This document shows positions 1 to 12,499 of a stretch of DNA of 64,000 nucleotides, one piece after another (position 1 is the first letter of the stretch; every line of letters starts with the position of its first letter). The stretch is from Sipunculus nudus. Its lineage: Eukaryota; Annelida; Sipuncula; Golfingiida; Sipunculidae. The notes under the pieces are model-generated. The model ran no database searches. It had not been told where the DNA came from and saw only the letters and a list, made by a program, of their open reading frames with translations. The stretch spans positions 40,172,840-40,236,839 of the forward strand of contig CM049322.1 in the NCBI GenBank assembly GCA_026874595.1. The letters run 5' to 3'. The translations under genes were made by a program, and so were the position numbers.

Positions 1-905
1 GTTGTTTCATCATGAATAATACATCCTGCATAATTTCATTGCAAATTAAATTCTTTAGAAATGGGGATAATATGTGAGCTAAAAATCGGTTTACAGTGTC
101 GCGTAAAGATAATACATTACACGTTGTAAGAAGTCTGGTTTAAGATTTTGTGTAATTGGTAATATTGTATATACTGTAATTGGTTTTACTTGTCGCGTGA
201 AGGCAATACTGAGTATGTTTTGTCTGGTATAATATTTTTTTTTTGTACTTGGTAATATTCTACAAATTGTATGTGGTTTAAATTGTCACGTGAAGTATAT
301 ACTGTACAGGTTTTATATGGTAAAATATGTTGTGTAAACGGAAAAATTTTTATAAATTGTGAGTGGTTAAAGTAATTATGTAAATGGATATATTGTATAG
401 ATGTATCTGGTTTAAGTTGATATGTAAATGGTAATACTGTACGGATGTAACCTGCAACAATGTTAATTCATGGTGCTCTGTGTTGGAACATGGTCCAATG
501 CAGGGTAACAAATATGAATAAATTATGTTATCTGCAATGTTACTGTTGCGTGTTTGTAATAATGTTTGTAATAAAAAAAAGTTAGATCGGTGTGTATTCA
601 ATAAGGAGTGCCTGAGACAGTCTTTGACATAAATATTAATATAGAATTAAACCGATCATTCCCAATAAGCCTTCCGTCTATTTGGCAGGCACAACAAATA
701 AAAGTCGGTCCGCTTTTGTTCTCAATGTTCTCTGAAACCGCGTTCCGTATGACACTGTGCTATACCTCATTTTAAAGGTTATTGTAGCCGTAGTGATCTC
801 CCTGATATTAGAATAAAAGTTTCCAATGACTTCATTTTGTTTGATCTTTGCATGTTTTCTTAAATGCATAGAGGTTACCACCGAAAACAGTGGAACTGTT
901 GGAAA
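1..905 (+). repeat. Partial third copy of lectin-block tail
   Basis: Bases 1-905 align almost base for base with 6648-7588, with a few substitutions and small indels. The first 450 bases are a degenerate tandem array of roughly 50-bp units built on GGTTTAA...TGTAAATGGTAATA. From about 660 the sequence continues into the Helitron-like segment also seen at 7364 and 43,331. Similarity ends near 905, where the other copy continues. In the inverted lectin block this tail follows a CTLD gene, so a further lectin copy may lie just left of the window (inference). Confidence 0.85.
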
Positions 906-3879
906 ACACCAAAACTGGTTTGATATTCTATCTACCATTGTTGCTAGATGCATCAAACAAAACAAATACAAATCTTCAATTCCTCTGTGAATGGAACCTT
1001 TCTCTGGGGAACACAATATAGTTAGTACATTATCTATTGAATCCTTAATGTGTTTTTCTATTTCCATTATTGCTTTTAATGTTATTATCAAAAGGAAATG
1101 TGGAACTGTGAAAAGGACCATTCATTTACAGACACACTCCCTACATTGTTCGTATATGCATAGCGCTGACCTTTGTATTGGGCGCTTTATTTATGCAAAA
1201 ATAATGGAATGGAATACGCATTAAAAACGTACCAGTACATCTATGTCTTGAAAGAGGATAATCATACAGTTGAAAATGTGGTAGCATGGTTCATCTACTG
1301 TCAACTCGACTGAGCAAAGTCATGAATATCGCTGCCCTTTTGGTCTACATGATTGGTATTTGCTTAAAACTTCATTCAAGGAATAGTTCCTGATATGACC
1401 TCTCAACTTATATGGTCTATATTTTCGCACTTAAAATATTTGAAATAAAGGCGTTAGTTGCATTGACAATAGTGTTACGGAGGACAATTAGTAATTTACT
1501 ACGTTTTAATTTAGTTGGTTAAACATCTTTTCTCACCAAAATGTTAAGCAGAATATTTAATATATTGTTGGAATGATCCTAAAACAATTAATTTTATAAC
1601 GGTTTGGGCTTATCAATTGTGGTAGAGTTAGGAAATGGGATTCTGGTTATGTGGCAACATAAGACTGTATCAGACTGGATGCTACATTATTTTTAAATGC
1701 GATGCAAACTTCTATAATATAAAAAATATTATATTTAAGGGATCGGATATTACGTTTTTTCAAATTATTCTGCTCGAACGATATTTGTCTGAGTTTTGGC
1801 TTGAAATTATCCATATCAACCTGTAGTTTGCTGTGTGAAGCTGTAACATCTTACATGTCAATACTTCAACATTTATTACTTCATGCCAAAGAGCTTTTTG
1901 TAGACATATGTTGTTCCATGTATCTATAAATAGCTTTGGCATAATGTATGGATTGGATACAAAGCTAAATTGAAGGAACTGAAGGTGTTACATTATCATA
2001 GTGTGTTCAGTATATCATTGGTTTTTGCTGGACGTGTCCATGTAATTGCATCTTGATTGGCATTCTCGTACACAAGACTGTTAGCGCCACGTACAATATT
2101 CACCTAAATAATGTATAACATACATCAGTGCACTTATATCAGGAGTAGTTTGATTTAAGTTTGCATATCATTCACTTATGATTCCTTTCTCAAAAACTGG
2201 TGGAGTTAGTATATATAAATTTTTTTGCATAATTTTGTTTTGCCTATATTCATTTTCCTGCATAATGTGTATCAATACACATATCTTTTGAACGGCTTGA
2301 CGTATTGGTCCGACATGTTGAATGTCCTTTAATCTTTGGTTATATTAAGAGTCATAGTGACACTTTAAATAATTGTTGCATGATATCCATCCTCGCTTCT
2401 TTTGTATGTGTCAGTATACCCTCATTTTATTAACTATACTACTGGACGTGACTTGATGCTACATGTATAGCATAAGTAGAGGGCACAAGATGAGACACAT
2501 TTAAAAAATGCTACTGCCAAAGCCATTGGGTATTTGCCTCTCTGACTCAAAACCATGTCAAAAGATTATTGTAGGAGCCGTAAAAAGCCTCACTTAGTAA
2601 ATAGCTATGCGCGGAAACACACATTTTTACAAAATACACAAATGTTTCACTAAACATAATCAAACACTGTTGAAAATAGGGATTTGGTAAGCAAGTAAAG
2701 AACTGAGTTTTCTCCCGAAGAATATAACGAAGAACACTTGAAATAAAAGTATATATACTATGAGTTATAATATAAACAAATGTTTAAACCTGCCGTTTAT
2801 TTCTTTAAAAAAGGTTCGCAATAGGCCTGTAGACCGTGCCAACAGATTGTGTACCTAGATTTACTAAACCTCGAATGTAAACATTACTCCATTGCTCGGA
2901 TCATGGAATTCGTAAAATTCCACTGAATATATACAGTACCTTCTTTTCAATACTCTAAAAAGAAAGTTTGAAACACATTTTCACAAATGTTTTATTCGCA
3001 TTAATTACACAGTTTGATGATGCAATTATACAAACAAACGATAAATGGACTTTTGTTGCGATTAATATTGAGACTTGGTAAAACAATGATTCAAATATAA
3101 TAGTAACAGCATGTTGATACAAAACAGAAATATGCTACGATAACGAAACTTGTGTTAAGTATTAAAAACCGAAAATATCAGAAAAAGATATAATATGTCC
3201 ACTCCGTCCGTGACTCTGTCATTTATTTATTCTTCCTGTTATGGCATGACACATTTTTGGTATCGTTTGTTCCACAGAAAAAAAATGTTCTTTCTGCAGC
3301 TGTAGCGTAAGGTGCACTTTTTCTTACAATCGGAGTTTCTTCCTTTAGTGCTCTGTCTAAAGTCGAAGGCTTATGTAACCGACGTTAAGCGTTCTAAAAT
3401 TTATCCATAGAATATTTACGTTCTATAAACATTGACCATAGAACTTACACATTTTAACAAATTAATCATGCCTAAATTAAATAAGATCTCTGGTAGTTGA
3501 ATTCCACTTATGAAGAGGTCAAATATCCCTTAGGGAAGACACGCCATACAGACATACCAGGGAAACAAGAAAGCCAGAGGTCTATTGAAAACATTATTAA
3601 CAAAAGTGTCAATCAAATACAACTGTAATGTCGCGTAAAAATTTTTATCCAGAAGTTCCTTATTTTTGATCGAGGGAATACCTTACTTTAATGAAAGATT
3701 GGAGCAATAACACATTAAAGAAAATATCAAAGATCCATAGAATAACGGGATTTAGGGTTCCCTTTAACAATTCAGATTGACTGCTGCGTAAATTCTGAAT
3801 TGCAGCTGAATTAAAAGAAGTATTGTCAGAAGAAGGGAACGCGATAAGCAAATGTCAGACAGATAAAGTCACAGCCTGC
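906..3879. other. No gene recognised
   Basis: About 3 kb of AT-rich DNA. The open frames are short, lack convincing splice sites and resemble no family I know. I saw no transposon termini and no tandem repeat. Confidence 0.5.
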
Positions 3880-4279
3880 CGGGGTGTATGTGAAAGGAAA
3901 TGTTCGGCTCCGATGTTCTACTCCGACCTTGCTACAGCACTAGAACTGATTAATAGTTTGTCGAAACAAACTCCGAAATGCAGTGGGTACAGTTCTATTT
4001 AAAGTATTTCCTTATGTTTCTCTCCTTCAGTAAATCCATATAATACACCCGAAACTGTAATTCTACAGATTTATATACTTGACTCTTGTGGAACTGATTA
4101 CGTACACCCATAGGACTTTATTTTGTTCTAACTAATCCCAGTCTGATTGTGATTGTCTATCTACCTGTATATCTGTAGAAATCTAATGCATACCTGCTGA
4201 ATCGCTGAAATTTATGTATACATATATATATCAAACTAAAAGTTTGTTTGTTTATGATCTTTTATTGTATGTTTCTTAG

Positions 4280-5455
4280 GTTGCGAGGGCTCTTTCGGAT
4301 ACATGTTCACAAATGATCCCTCTGGAAGGAACTCCTGTTATAGATTTTTCTCCACAGCGAAATTTGACTACCATTCTGCTGAGGAAAGTTGCAAAACGAT
4401 CCGAGGCACTTTGGTGGCCATAGAAACACGTGAGGAGATGGATCATCTGGAGGAGATCATACAGGCAAACGAAACCCTAATTGTTAAATGTAATAAGATA
4501 TATATTTCATTTTTTCCAGTATATTAAGTATTCCTCACATAACCCGAATTACAGGACTTAAATGTATTTTCTAAATTGCGTCCTTTGAAATTGAATGGAA
4601 TGATATAGAAATGGTCTGAACATATGGAATGACAGACATACATAAAAATGAAATGCTCTGCCTCTTACGGTATTATAGTTTCTCTTCCTCATATGTTATA
4701 TGTAAAATCAATTAGACACTACCTTTTATGTTAATTTAGAAGTTGCACCTAATAGCGCTTTAGAAAAAGTTTCGCTGAATAATAGAAGTGTAGAAAATTA
4801 AATTGAAAAGTAAGGGTTGAAGACACAAAATAATCTGAATCATTTAAATATTTAATGTATTATTATTTTCTCTAATGTTATTTACATTAAAATGGCATTT
4901 AATGAACACCTATTGTTGTTTAATGGCCTTAATCAGGGTAGCGGCAAGGAGGGTGACCAGGATTTTTTAATAGACAAATTTTAAAAGATAAAGACAACAG
5001 GTTTTTTAATAAAAAATATTTTGGTATCGGTGTATAATTAAAGAAATATTTGCCTTTATCCTATAGCTTGTCCGGTTATAAGGTAAAAATCCTTGTAATG
5101 ACCATTCGAGTAACACTCTAACTGTTTCGAGAACCAAACTAAACTGTTTACGATTTAAGTCAAACCTTATTAAAATTATTAACACGAACTTTTTTACTTG
5201 TGTTTATCAGATATCCAAACTGATTACATCGGTTATTGGACATCCGGATCTGATATAAAGCGTGAGGGCGCATGGGTATGGAAAGCAACAGGTCGGGGAT
5301 TTACTCACTCGCGATGGGATAAAGATGAACCATCTAACATTCTTAGTGAGGATTACTTCGCATTTACTACACCGGGCTGTTACTGGTTTGATTCTGTACC
5401 TCTATTGCAACAGGGCGCCCTGTGTGAGAATCGAGCCAACTGCAAGAACAACTAA
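4280..5455 (+). CDS. C-type lectin-domain protein, two exons
   Basis: Exon 1 is 4280-4489 (acceptor TTTCTTAG, donor GT at 4490). Exon 2 is 5211-5455 (acceptor TGTTTATCAG) and ends in TAA. Both junctions are in matching phase and give about 150 residues. Exon 1 carries CEGS, SCYRFF, then ESCKTIRGTLVAIE and a helix with DHLEEI. Exon 2 has YIGYW, VWKATG, SRWDKDEPSN, YWFDSV and a final ALCE. This is a CTLD, which in bivalves is usually a secreted carbohydrate-binding immune protein. The Ca site reads EPS rather than EPN or QPD. The cysteine expected before WND reads Y (EDYFAF) and its partner reads L (SVPLL), so the second disulfide appears lost as a pair. Exon 1 starts with two bases completing a codon, so a 5' exon, probably for the signal peptide, must exist. 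I could not find it in this copy. No stop or frameshift is seen. Confidence 0.85.
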
Positions 5456-5799
5456 AACTAGATCTATGCAATGGCAAGCGATCACTTGGGAACACCCCCA
5501 CGTGCTAGGAATCGGTTTTAAGCATATTCGATGATTGAAAGATAGAAAACGACGATGATCGATTATGTTATATTCCATCTGCATTGCCGTTAAATATACT
5601 GTATAAAATTATATCGAAATTATTCACAGAGTAAATCAGTCTAACTTGTACATCACGCTAAAAGGTCAATACAATGGCCGGGGCGATGACACTTATTCGT
5701 TGCACACTTGTTCTCTGTGTTACACCATCTTTCTTCTATTTCTGACAGAATAAGGACTTTTTCTGGATAATATGACTTCTTCGGATATGCATACATGAT

Positions 5800-5895
5800 C
5801 GTTTAGGAATGCAATCGATTTCATCAAATATGAAGGAAAGCGAAAAATCATCGATATAATCGATTATCTGACACACCACTAGACTCGGCTATGGA
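5800..5895 (-). mobile_element. hAT-like terminal fragment
   Basis: The stretch is rich in ATCGAT and ATAATCGAT and ends in CACACCACTAG. Read on the other strand this is CTAGTGGTGTG, resembling hAT-type terminal inverted repeats. The same fragment lies in copy II at 33,193-33,300, so it predates the duplication. No opposite terminus or transposase is visible. Confidence 0.4.
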
Positions 5896-7363
5896 GTGTT
5901 AGACGTTGGAAATAAGATGAAGGTAAACAATATATATCAGGCGCAAAACTCTGTCCCAGGAAGTAAATTGTACGCATTTTTTTTAAATCAGACATATTGG
6001 CGATTTAAGTCAAACATAAAATGCACTCATAGGAAACCAGGAAGGTCCACCCACAAAAAATATATTACCTTAATATGGATATAGAAAGTAACGCATAAAC
6101 CATATAAGCCTGCTCGTTCTACCGGGAGTAGGCTTCACTACAGCTATTTTGAAAATCGTTGCAAATATAGAGTAACTGGAGTAACAGAGTAATGTTACTC
6201 TGTCTTGGTATTATTGTGAGTTAAATAATAAATCGAACCATAACTTAAAATTACTACAGTGAAAACCTCCATTGACATTAAATTGACATTGTGAATTTAC
6301 TTTGTTCATCAACCTGCTTAAATATTTCAATGTACATTCCTAGTGCACCTCTCATATTTCATAGTTATTGCTTAACATTTGCGCTGTGTTAACAAAACTA
6401 ACAACTAATGTGTTAGGTCTTCAATATCTTGATTCAAACACTATTTTCTTTCAATTTGTGATAAAAACAGTAATGATACAGTGTTTTGATTTATGCTGCC
6501 GAGCATTATATGCTACATATTATACTTCCGACTTTCTTAAATGTTTTTCTCAGATGGGGGGAGGAATCGTCTCTATTGTTTGTGCCCGTTAATAAGTTTT
6601 GTTTCCTCTTGTCACATATTAACTGTTTTTGTTCCCGTTGATTAACTGTTGTTTCATCATGAATAATACATCCTGCATAATTTCATTGCAAATTAAATTC
6701 TTTAGAAATGGGGATAATATGTGAGCTAAAAATCGGTTTAAATTGTCGCGTAAAGGTAATACATTACACGTTGTAAGATGTCTGGTTTAAGATTTTGTGT
6801 AATTGGTAATATTGTATATACTGTAATTGGTTTTACTTGTCGCGTGAAGGCAATACTGAGTATTTTTTGTCTGGTTTAATATTTTTTTTGTACTTGGTAA
6901 TATTCTACAAATTGTATGTGGTTTAAATTGTCACGTGAAGTATATACTGTACAGGTTTTATATGGTAAAATATGTTGTGTAAACGGAAAAATATTTATAA
7001 ATTATGAGTGGTTAAAGTAAATATGTTAATGGTAATATTGTATAGATGTATCTGGTTTAAGTTGATATGTAAATGGTAATACTGTACGGATGTAACCTGC
7101 AACAATGTTAATTCATGGTGCTCTGTGTTGGAACATGGTCCAATGCAGGGTAACAAATATGAATAAATTATGTTATCTGCAATGTTATTGTTGCGTGTTC
7201 ATAATAATGGCGTGCCACATCCAGTGTTCGATGACACGAAACACTGGGAGTTTTATAAAAAAAAAAGTTAGATCGATGGTTATTCAATAAGGGGTAACTG
7301 AAACAGTCTTTGACATAAATATTAATATAGAATTAAACCGATCAACCCTAATAAGTCTTCCGT

Positions 7364-8141
7364 CTATTTGGCCGGCTTAACAAATAAATGTTGGTCCATT
7401 TTTGTTCTCAATGTTCTCTGAAATCGCCATCCGTATGACACTGTGCTATACCTCATTTTAAGGGTTATTGTAGCCGTAGTGATCTCCCTGATATAAGAAT
7501 AAAAGTTTCCAATGTTCACTTCATTTTGTTTGATCTTTGCATGTTTTCTTAAATTCGTAGAGGTTACCACCGAAAACAATGGAACTGCCTTCGGCAAAAA
7601 CCGGAATGTCTGGTTATTTACGACACAGGCGTGTGACATAATCAACCTCAATTCCAGGATTGAGGTCGTTTTTTCTGCATATTAATAACACCGGCTGTCC
7701 ATGACGGATGAATGCATGTTTGGTTTAACATCTGACCCTGTCACTGACCAACTTGTCCGGACTCCCTTGTATCCGTTTCTACTACTTACGAGCTTTGCTT
7801 ATTCCCGTTTCTTTCTATAGTAACAGCTTTCATGACTTAAAACTTACATTTAATTCATCTTCGATATCTTCTTACATCAATATTTTCGTTAGATGTCTAA
7901 CAATAATAATATATGTAACCAGTCAAAAGATTTCGAGAATCGGAATGCCCTATTTCGGTTTGCAAATATAAAAGTCATCACTGACCTGGTCACAATGGTT
8001 AACATACCGAATTATGAATTTTTTGCCACTAGCACAGCGTGCTTAAGTTTTAAAATGAAGAAATGACCCAACAGTCCTAATCTCATTTAATACATCCCAA
8101 ACCACAATAATAAACCCGGTTATCGGAGTTTATCGGCTAAT
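7364..8141 (+). mobile_element. Helitron-like non-autonomous element, older copy
   Basis: Shares scattered but collinear segments with 43,331-44,555: the GTTCTCTGAAA and CCGTATGA region, TTCGGCAAA, the GTCACTGACC region and a CACTGACC...TCAACATACCG stretch. It ends ACCCGGTTATCGGAGTTTATCGGCTAA followed by T. That is a worn hairpin followed by CTRR, as in Helitron 3' ends. The first part is also present at 660-905 and, reversed, at 31,422-31,690. No Rep/helicase is encoded. Confidence 0.5.
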
Positions 8142-8621
8142 ATTTGATAAAACTGTGACATCCTTTTCCGAGACATCGAGGAAAACAGTTCTGAGTAAGC
8201 CTGTTGGATTTGCAACATTTCCAGCTTTGAATTAAGAATAACAACCACCACATCTCATAACCCATCTAATTATACTTTACAAAATAAAGGTTTGATTGAT
8301 TTCAACTTAATTCAGATTAATTAATGTTTAATTTACTAGCCTATTTCATTCTTTGCAGATGACAGCCACATGGCCAACGGGTATATGTAACGAAAGAGTT
8401 GGCTGTGAGCCAAAGAATTGCCCCAACGACTGGCTCGTGCACGTGTGAAATTAATTAGGGCCGGCTTGAACAAGAGCAGACTTTTAGCAGCCACATGGAT
8501 TGAATAAATATATTCCGTTTCTGTTTTTGTTTTCATGCAATTACGTCTTACCCCAAACTTACCCAAAACTTTAACCATTAGTAAACCATATCACATCCGT
8601 CTCCGGGTATCCCGAAACGTT

Positions 8622-9457
8622 ATGGCCCGAATCTTCGCAGCCTTCTTTTACTTTTCCTTGCAAATACTTACATCTGGAGGTATAACAGTTTGGACATTTG
8701 ATATATCAATGGGCGATCTAGATGATCCACGGAAGTCCCTCATACACTCCCTCAGTATCTTTCACTCAATGGTAATCTGCACTCATTCATTCACACCTGT
8801 ATCGCAATTGTGGGAAGAAACTTAGGCATGAGAAAAGTCATGGGTTAAGTTATAACTAGGTATGTCACATCAATATGTGTACGTGATCAGTTAGTTTTCT
8901 CCAAGTCCTTACTGAGAAATTTGGTCAATGGGAAATACTTGCACGGTGGTTTGCCTGAAAGTTATCATTTGCCCCGCGCTAATTTTATTCCTTGAGATAC
9001 GTTCTATAAATTCTTAGTTGTTTTTTAAACAGATTTTGATTGAATACTATAATTATGCAGAGGGATATGACCACTTTTGTACTTCACAAGCTTACCCCTA
9101 GCCCAAGTGGTTCATCATAGTTTACGAGCATTTTCGTTTGTACACTTGAGGAAACAATGATAAACATGGGATACATTTTTTACTGTTGATTACATATTAA
9201 GTTGTCCATTCCCACTCTAAATACTGTATTTATCCATTAATACATAGGTTGATACATAGGTAATAATAGGGTTTTAAGTGTATTTAGTGCCCTTTTAAAA
9301 TAATTAAGGAAAAATACCACGGCGTCTACGTATACCTGCCTGTTTTTACTATTTTAACACATTAATTGCCTTCTCCTTTTTAGGCGATTTATATTTAGAT
9401 GGTGTACCTGGTCATATCAATAAAATAAATAAGAAATTGTTTCAACGGAATTATTAA
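8622..9457 (+). CDS. Candidate two-exon short secreted peptide
   Basis: Exon 1, 8622-8679, encodes MARIFAAFFYFSLQILTSG, a good signal-peptide profile (basic start, long hydrophobic core). The donor is G|GTATAA, which is weak. A strong acceptor (CCTTCTCCTTTTTAG) precedes 9384. The exon 9384-9457 continues in matching phase for 23 residues beginning DLYLDGVPGH and then stops. The product would be about 43 residues with a mature part rich in N, K and L. I recognise no family. It could be an artefact: the exons are short, the donor is poor, and AATAAA lies inside the second exon. Alternatively the signal exon may splice elsewhere. Its phase would also fit the lectin exons, but none lie downstream on this strand. 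Confidence 0.25.
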
Positions 9458-10546
9458 TGTGAATTGTTATTGTCTCTTTAAGAAGTAGTTTAGTTAAATT
9501 TATAATTTGTTTATGAATAACTTTGTCCAAATGATGCAATACATAATTTGAAAGTAGTATTATTCATACATTGTATCTACAAGAATCTTTAGATAGTTTT
9601 CCTTTATTCTTGAGGAAATAACGACTGAAAACATATCAGTGTATCGGATACTAATCTGATAATTATTTCTGAACCATAATAATATCATTATTTATCATTA
9701 AGTATAATCATAATTCACTCAAAAAAGAAATACTGGAGGATGAGCTTTAAACCAGTTTAAAGTTTTTCACGGTTTATCATGAATTAAATGTTCATATCTT
9801 TTGTATTTATAACCACAACGATGCATTTCCAAACTGAAAAATTGGACCATATGTGATCCTTTTTTGAATTGATAACAATACTCTTTGAATCTGTGTAACT
9901 GCATTGTACATCAGGTATTTTGCCATATAGTAAGCGCAAATTAATTTTGTGATTAACAAATGATGAACTTTGTTGATGGAAATACCGAATATGCAAACAA
10001 TACCAATAATGCAGAAAATAAAATAATCATCAATGTGTAAAATAACACGATATCTTTGCTTATTAAACCAATTTAAATCATTCCTTGTGTCGGTGAACTA
10101 AGAGCAGTAAGCAAACAAAGAGTGGTAGATAAAGCATGAACGATGCAAAAAAAAGTATTCGGTAGAGAGATCAGCTGTATCATTAAAAAATAACGGCACA
10201 ATTGATACTGGGGAGAAAGCCATACTGCTAGCATAAGAAAAAGCCGTATAAATTATTCAACACTTCGTCTCATTAAATTACAGTTGTTCCATTGCTTTGG
10301 AAAGAATATTTGCTATGCTATATATTTATCAAAGAATGGTGGAGTGGAAATTTAAATAACCAACTCTTAACGTTTGTCCTTTTATGCATAGATATGACTA
10401 TTTGAAACATGCAAAAACTTGTTTAGGTACACCATTTCACAGTAGCTGATATATTTTCAAGATTTAAGTTTCCTAATAAATACAAGATTCAGTAAATTAA
10501 ACTATCATGTTGATGTATCTGTTTTGTGTAGCGTTTTTATTATTTG

Positions 10547-10596
<50 letters not shown>

Positions 10597-12239
10597 TTTC
10601 TTTCTGGTATTGTCCTTAAAGTTATGTTTTGAGATGTACTCAATAACAAAAAGAATCTCGCTTCTTGATATTTACCAAGCTAAGACCACCCAAGAATTGA
10701 TAATAATCGGAATGATCTATCAGTTGCTTTAAAAAGTATTCATCCGGACGGTACAATGTATATAAAACGTTTTGTGAATTTTACGAAAAATAATTCAGGA
10801 ATCGTATTTGTAAATTAAGGGCATTACCTACACTTAAATTCTCTTATAGATTAATGGTTAACTACACAATAGTTAGAATTGACAGGAACAAGGAGATGTG
10901 TTATCACCAGAAGAATTGTATCGCATGTTTGCCACCGTTTCTTCATCGATAAAGACGTAAATGCTCGTATAGCATGATTAACCACTTGGGGGTAGGGGTA
11001 AGCTTGAAATATAAAACGGTCAAATCTCTCAACATAAATACAGTATTTCGTCAAAATTAGTTTTAAAACACAACTAAGAAGTTATGGAACGTATCTCAGT
11101 ATTATATACAACGGTAGTGCTGGATATAATGGATAAGAGAGAAATCTGTGAAAGGAAACCCTGTATACGCTATTTCTATGAAGAAAATATCATATTATGT
11201 CATATTTTACCCAAAATACATCTAATATGACACACCAATGTCATCAAACCTCTAATTTTGCTGACTTGAATACCACGGTTGGAACTAGTGTATCTTATGT
11301 GAGGATTTGAGAAGGCATTTATTGCAAAATCTAATATTTTTAAACATTGCGACCAAGGGTTTAAGAAAACCGTAAAATATTTATTTTTACCATCGGTTGA
11401 TTTTGGTAAACATTTAGTTTGTTTAACTTTTTACCTTCTGTTTGCATTGTGCAAACAGAAATTCTGTTGCATATTTTTACCTTCTATCTCTATTCTGTTT
11501 TTTTTTATATTGGCCTAGAATACAAAGTGCAAATATCTGCACACGACTAAATACACCATCAATCGGTACATTTTATTGATTAAACGTATCGTGTGGAAAC
11601 AGCGGATCCATTTTTCTATGATCAGTGACAGTGCTTTTTGTTCATCAACTGCAGCCTTTAAGCAAGCAAAAGAAGAGTTACTTTGCAGCCAACTGCTGAG
11701 TATTCATCATGAAAATCGGGGTCATTTTCAGGAATCGCTATTTTCTATGTTCATTTTTGCAATAAAGTAATAAGATAATGCCCACATTAAACGATTCCAT
11801 ATAAATTATTTGTTCAACAACACCGGGTTATTTCAGTCAATCTTGTTATATGTCCCTAGATTGTGCAATATTCTTCACTTAATGAGTTAAATATACCAAT
11901 AACTATAAATGCCGTACCCGTCAAGAAGACCTAAATCATTTTGTATCATTTTGTGAATAAATTTTAATCGAGAAGCATACTACCTGTTGTTACCCGGGAT
12001 ACTTATGGTAGCTCGCAACCCACACACTGCACTGCCAGCAATAATTGTATGTTTATTTCTATCATGTCGACCTCAAATAGATCGAGAAGTGGAAACTTTT
12101 AAAGTCTTTCAGATTATTAATATGAAAATACCCACTTGTTTCGTATAAACAATGCATTAAGCTTCTCAACTAATGCTCCTGATTTTCCAAATATTGCTAA
12201 TGAAAAAATGGCGTATACCAGTCTAGGTACCCCTGAGAC
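9458..12239. other. No gene recognised; one microsatellite
   Basis: AT-rich with only short chance frames. It contains a (TA)n tract at 10,548-10,595. No other structure was seen. Confidence 0.5.
10548..10595. repeat. (TA)n microsatellite
   Basis: Uninterrupted alternating TA over about 48 bases. Confidence 0.95.
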
Positions 12240-12310
12240 ATAGATCATATGTTAGTTGGTTAGAGTGTGACTAAGGAAGTCCAGGTTTAAATCTAATAGT
12301 GGTAGTATAC
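12240..12310 (+). repeat. tRNA-derived SINE head, degenerate
   Basis: TTAGTTGGTTAGAGTG at 12,252 resembles a tRNA D-arm/A box, and GGTTTAAATC at 12,284 resembles a B box, at tRNA-like spacing. The anticodon arm is not convincing, so this is a pol III-derived repeat rather than a functional tRNA. Confidence 0.45.
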
Positions 12311-12499
12311 CACCCTGCACAGAAAATATAACCAGTATATGGGTAGATTTTTAGAGACCAAGGTTTTCTTAAATCGGGCATATAGCAGCTTAGTCGGCGA
12401 CACCAGTGGCTACGTCTGGAGACAAAAGTTAGTTTAAGCAAAGCCAGTCATTTAGTATGAATTTGTTGCCATCCGATTTGCTTAAACCATGTTAACTGA

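Larger units (their letters stand above)
3880..8141 (+). repeat. Lectin block, copy I (inverted duplicate)
   Basis: This block recurs in reverse orientation at about 31.4-35.8 kb. Collinear landmarks are a shared segment near 3908 (CTCCGATGTTCTACTCC), both lectin exons with their intron, the 3' flank at 5461-5540, an ATCGAT-rich hAT-like end at 5800-5895, the stretch 6050-6330, the 50-bp-unit array (6648-7090) and the Helitron-like start (7364 on). Copy I lacks the 1-kb tandem-repeat element that splits copy II at 33.5-34.6 kb. Similarity at the left end fades near 3880, and the exact edge needs an alignment. Confidence 0.8.
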
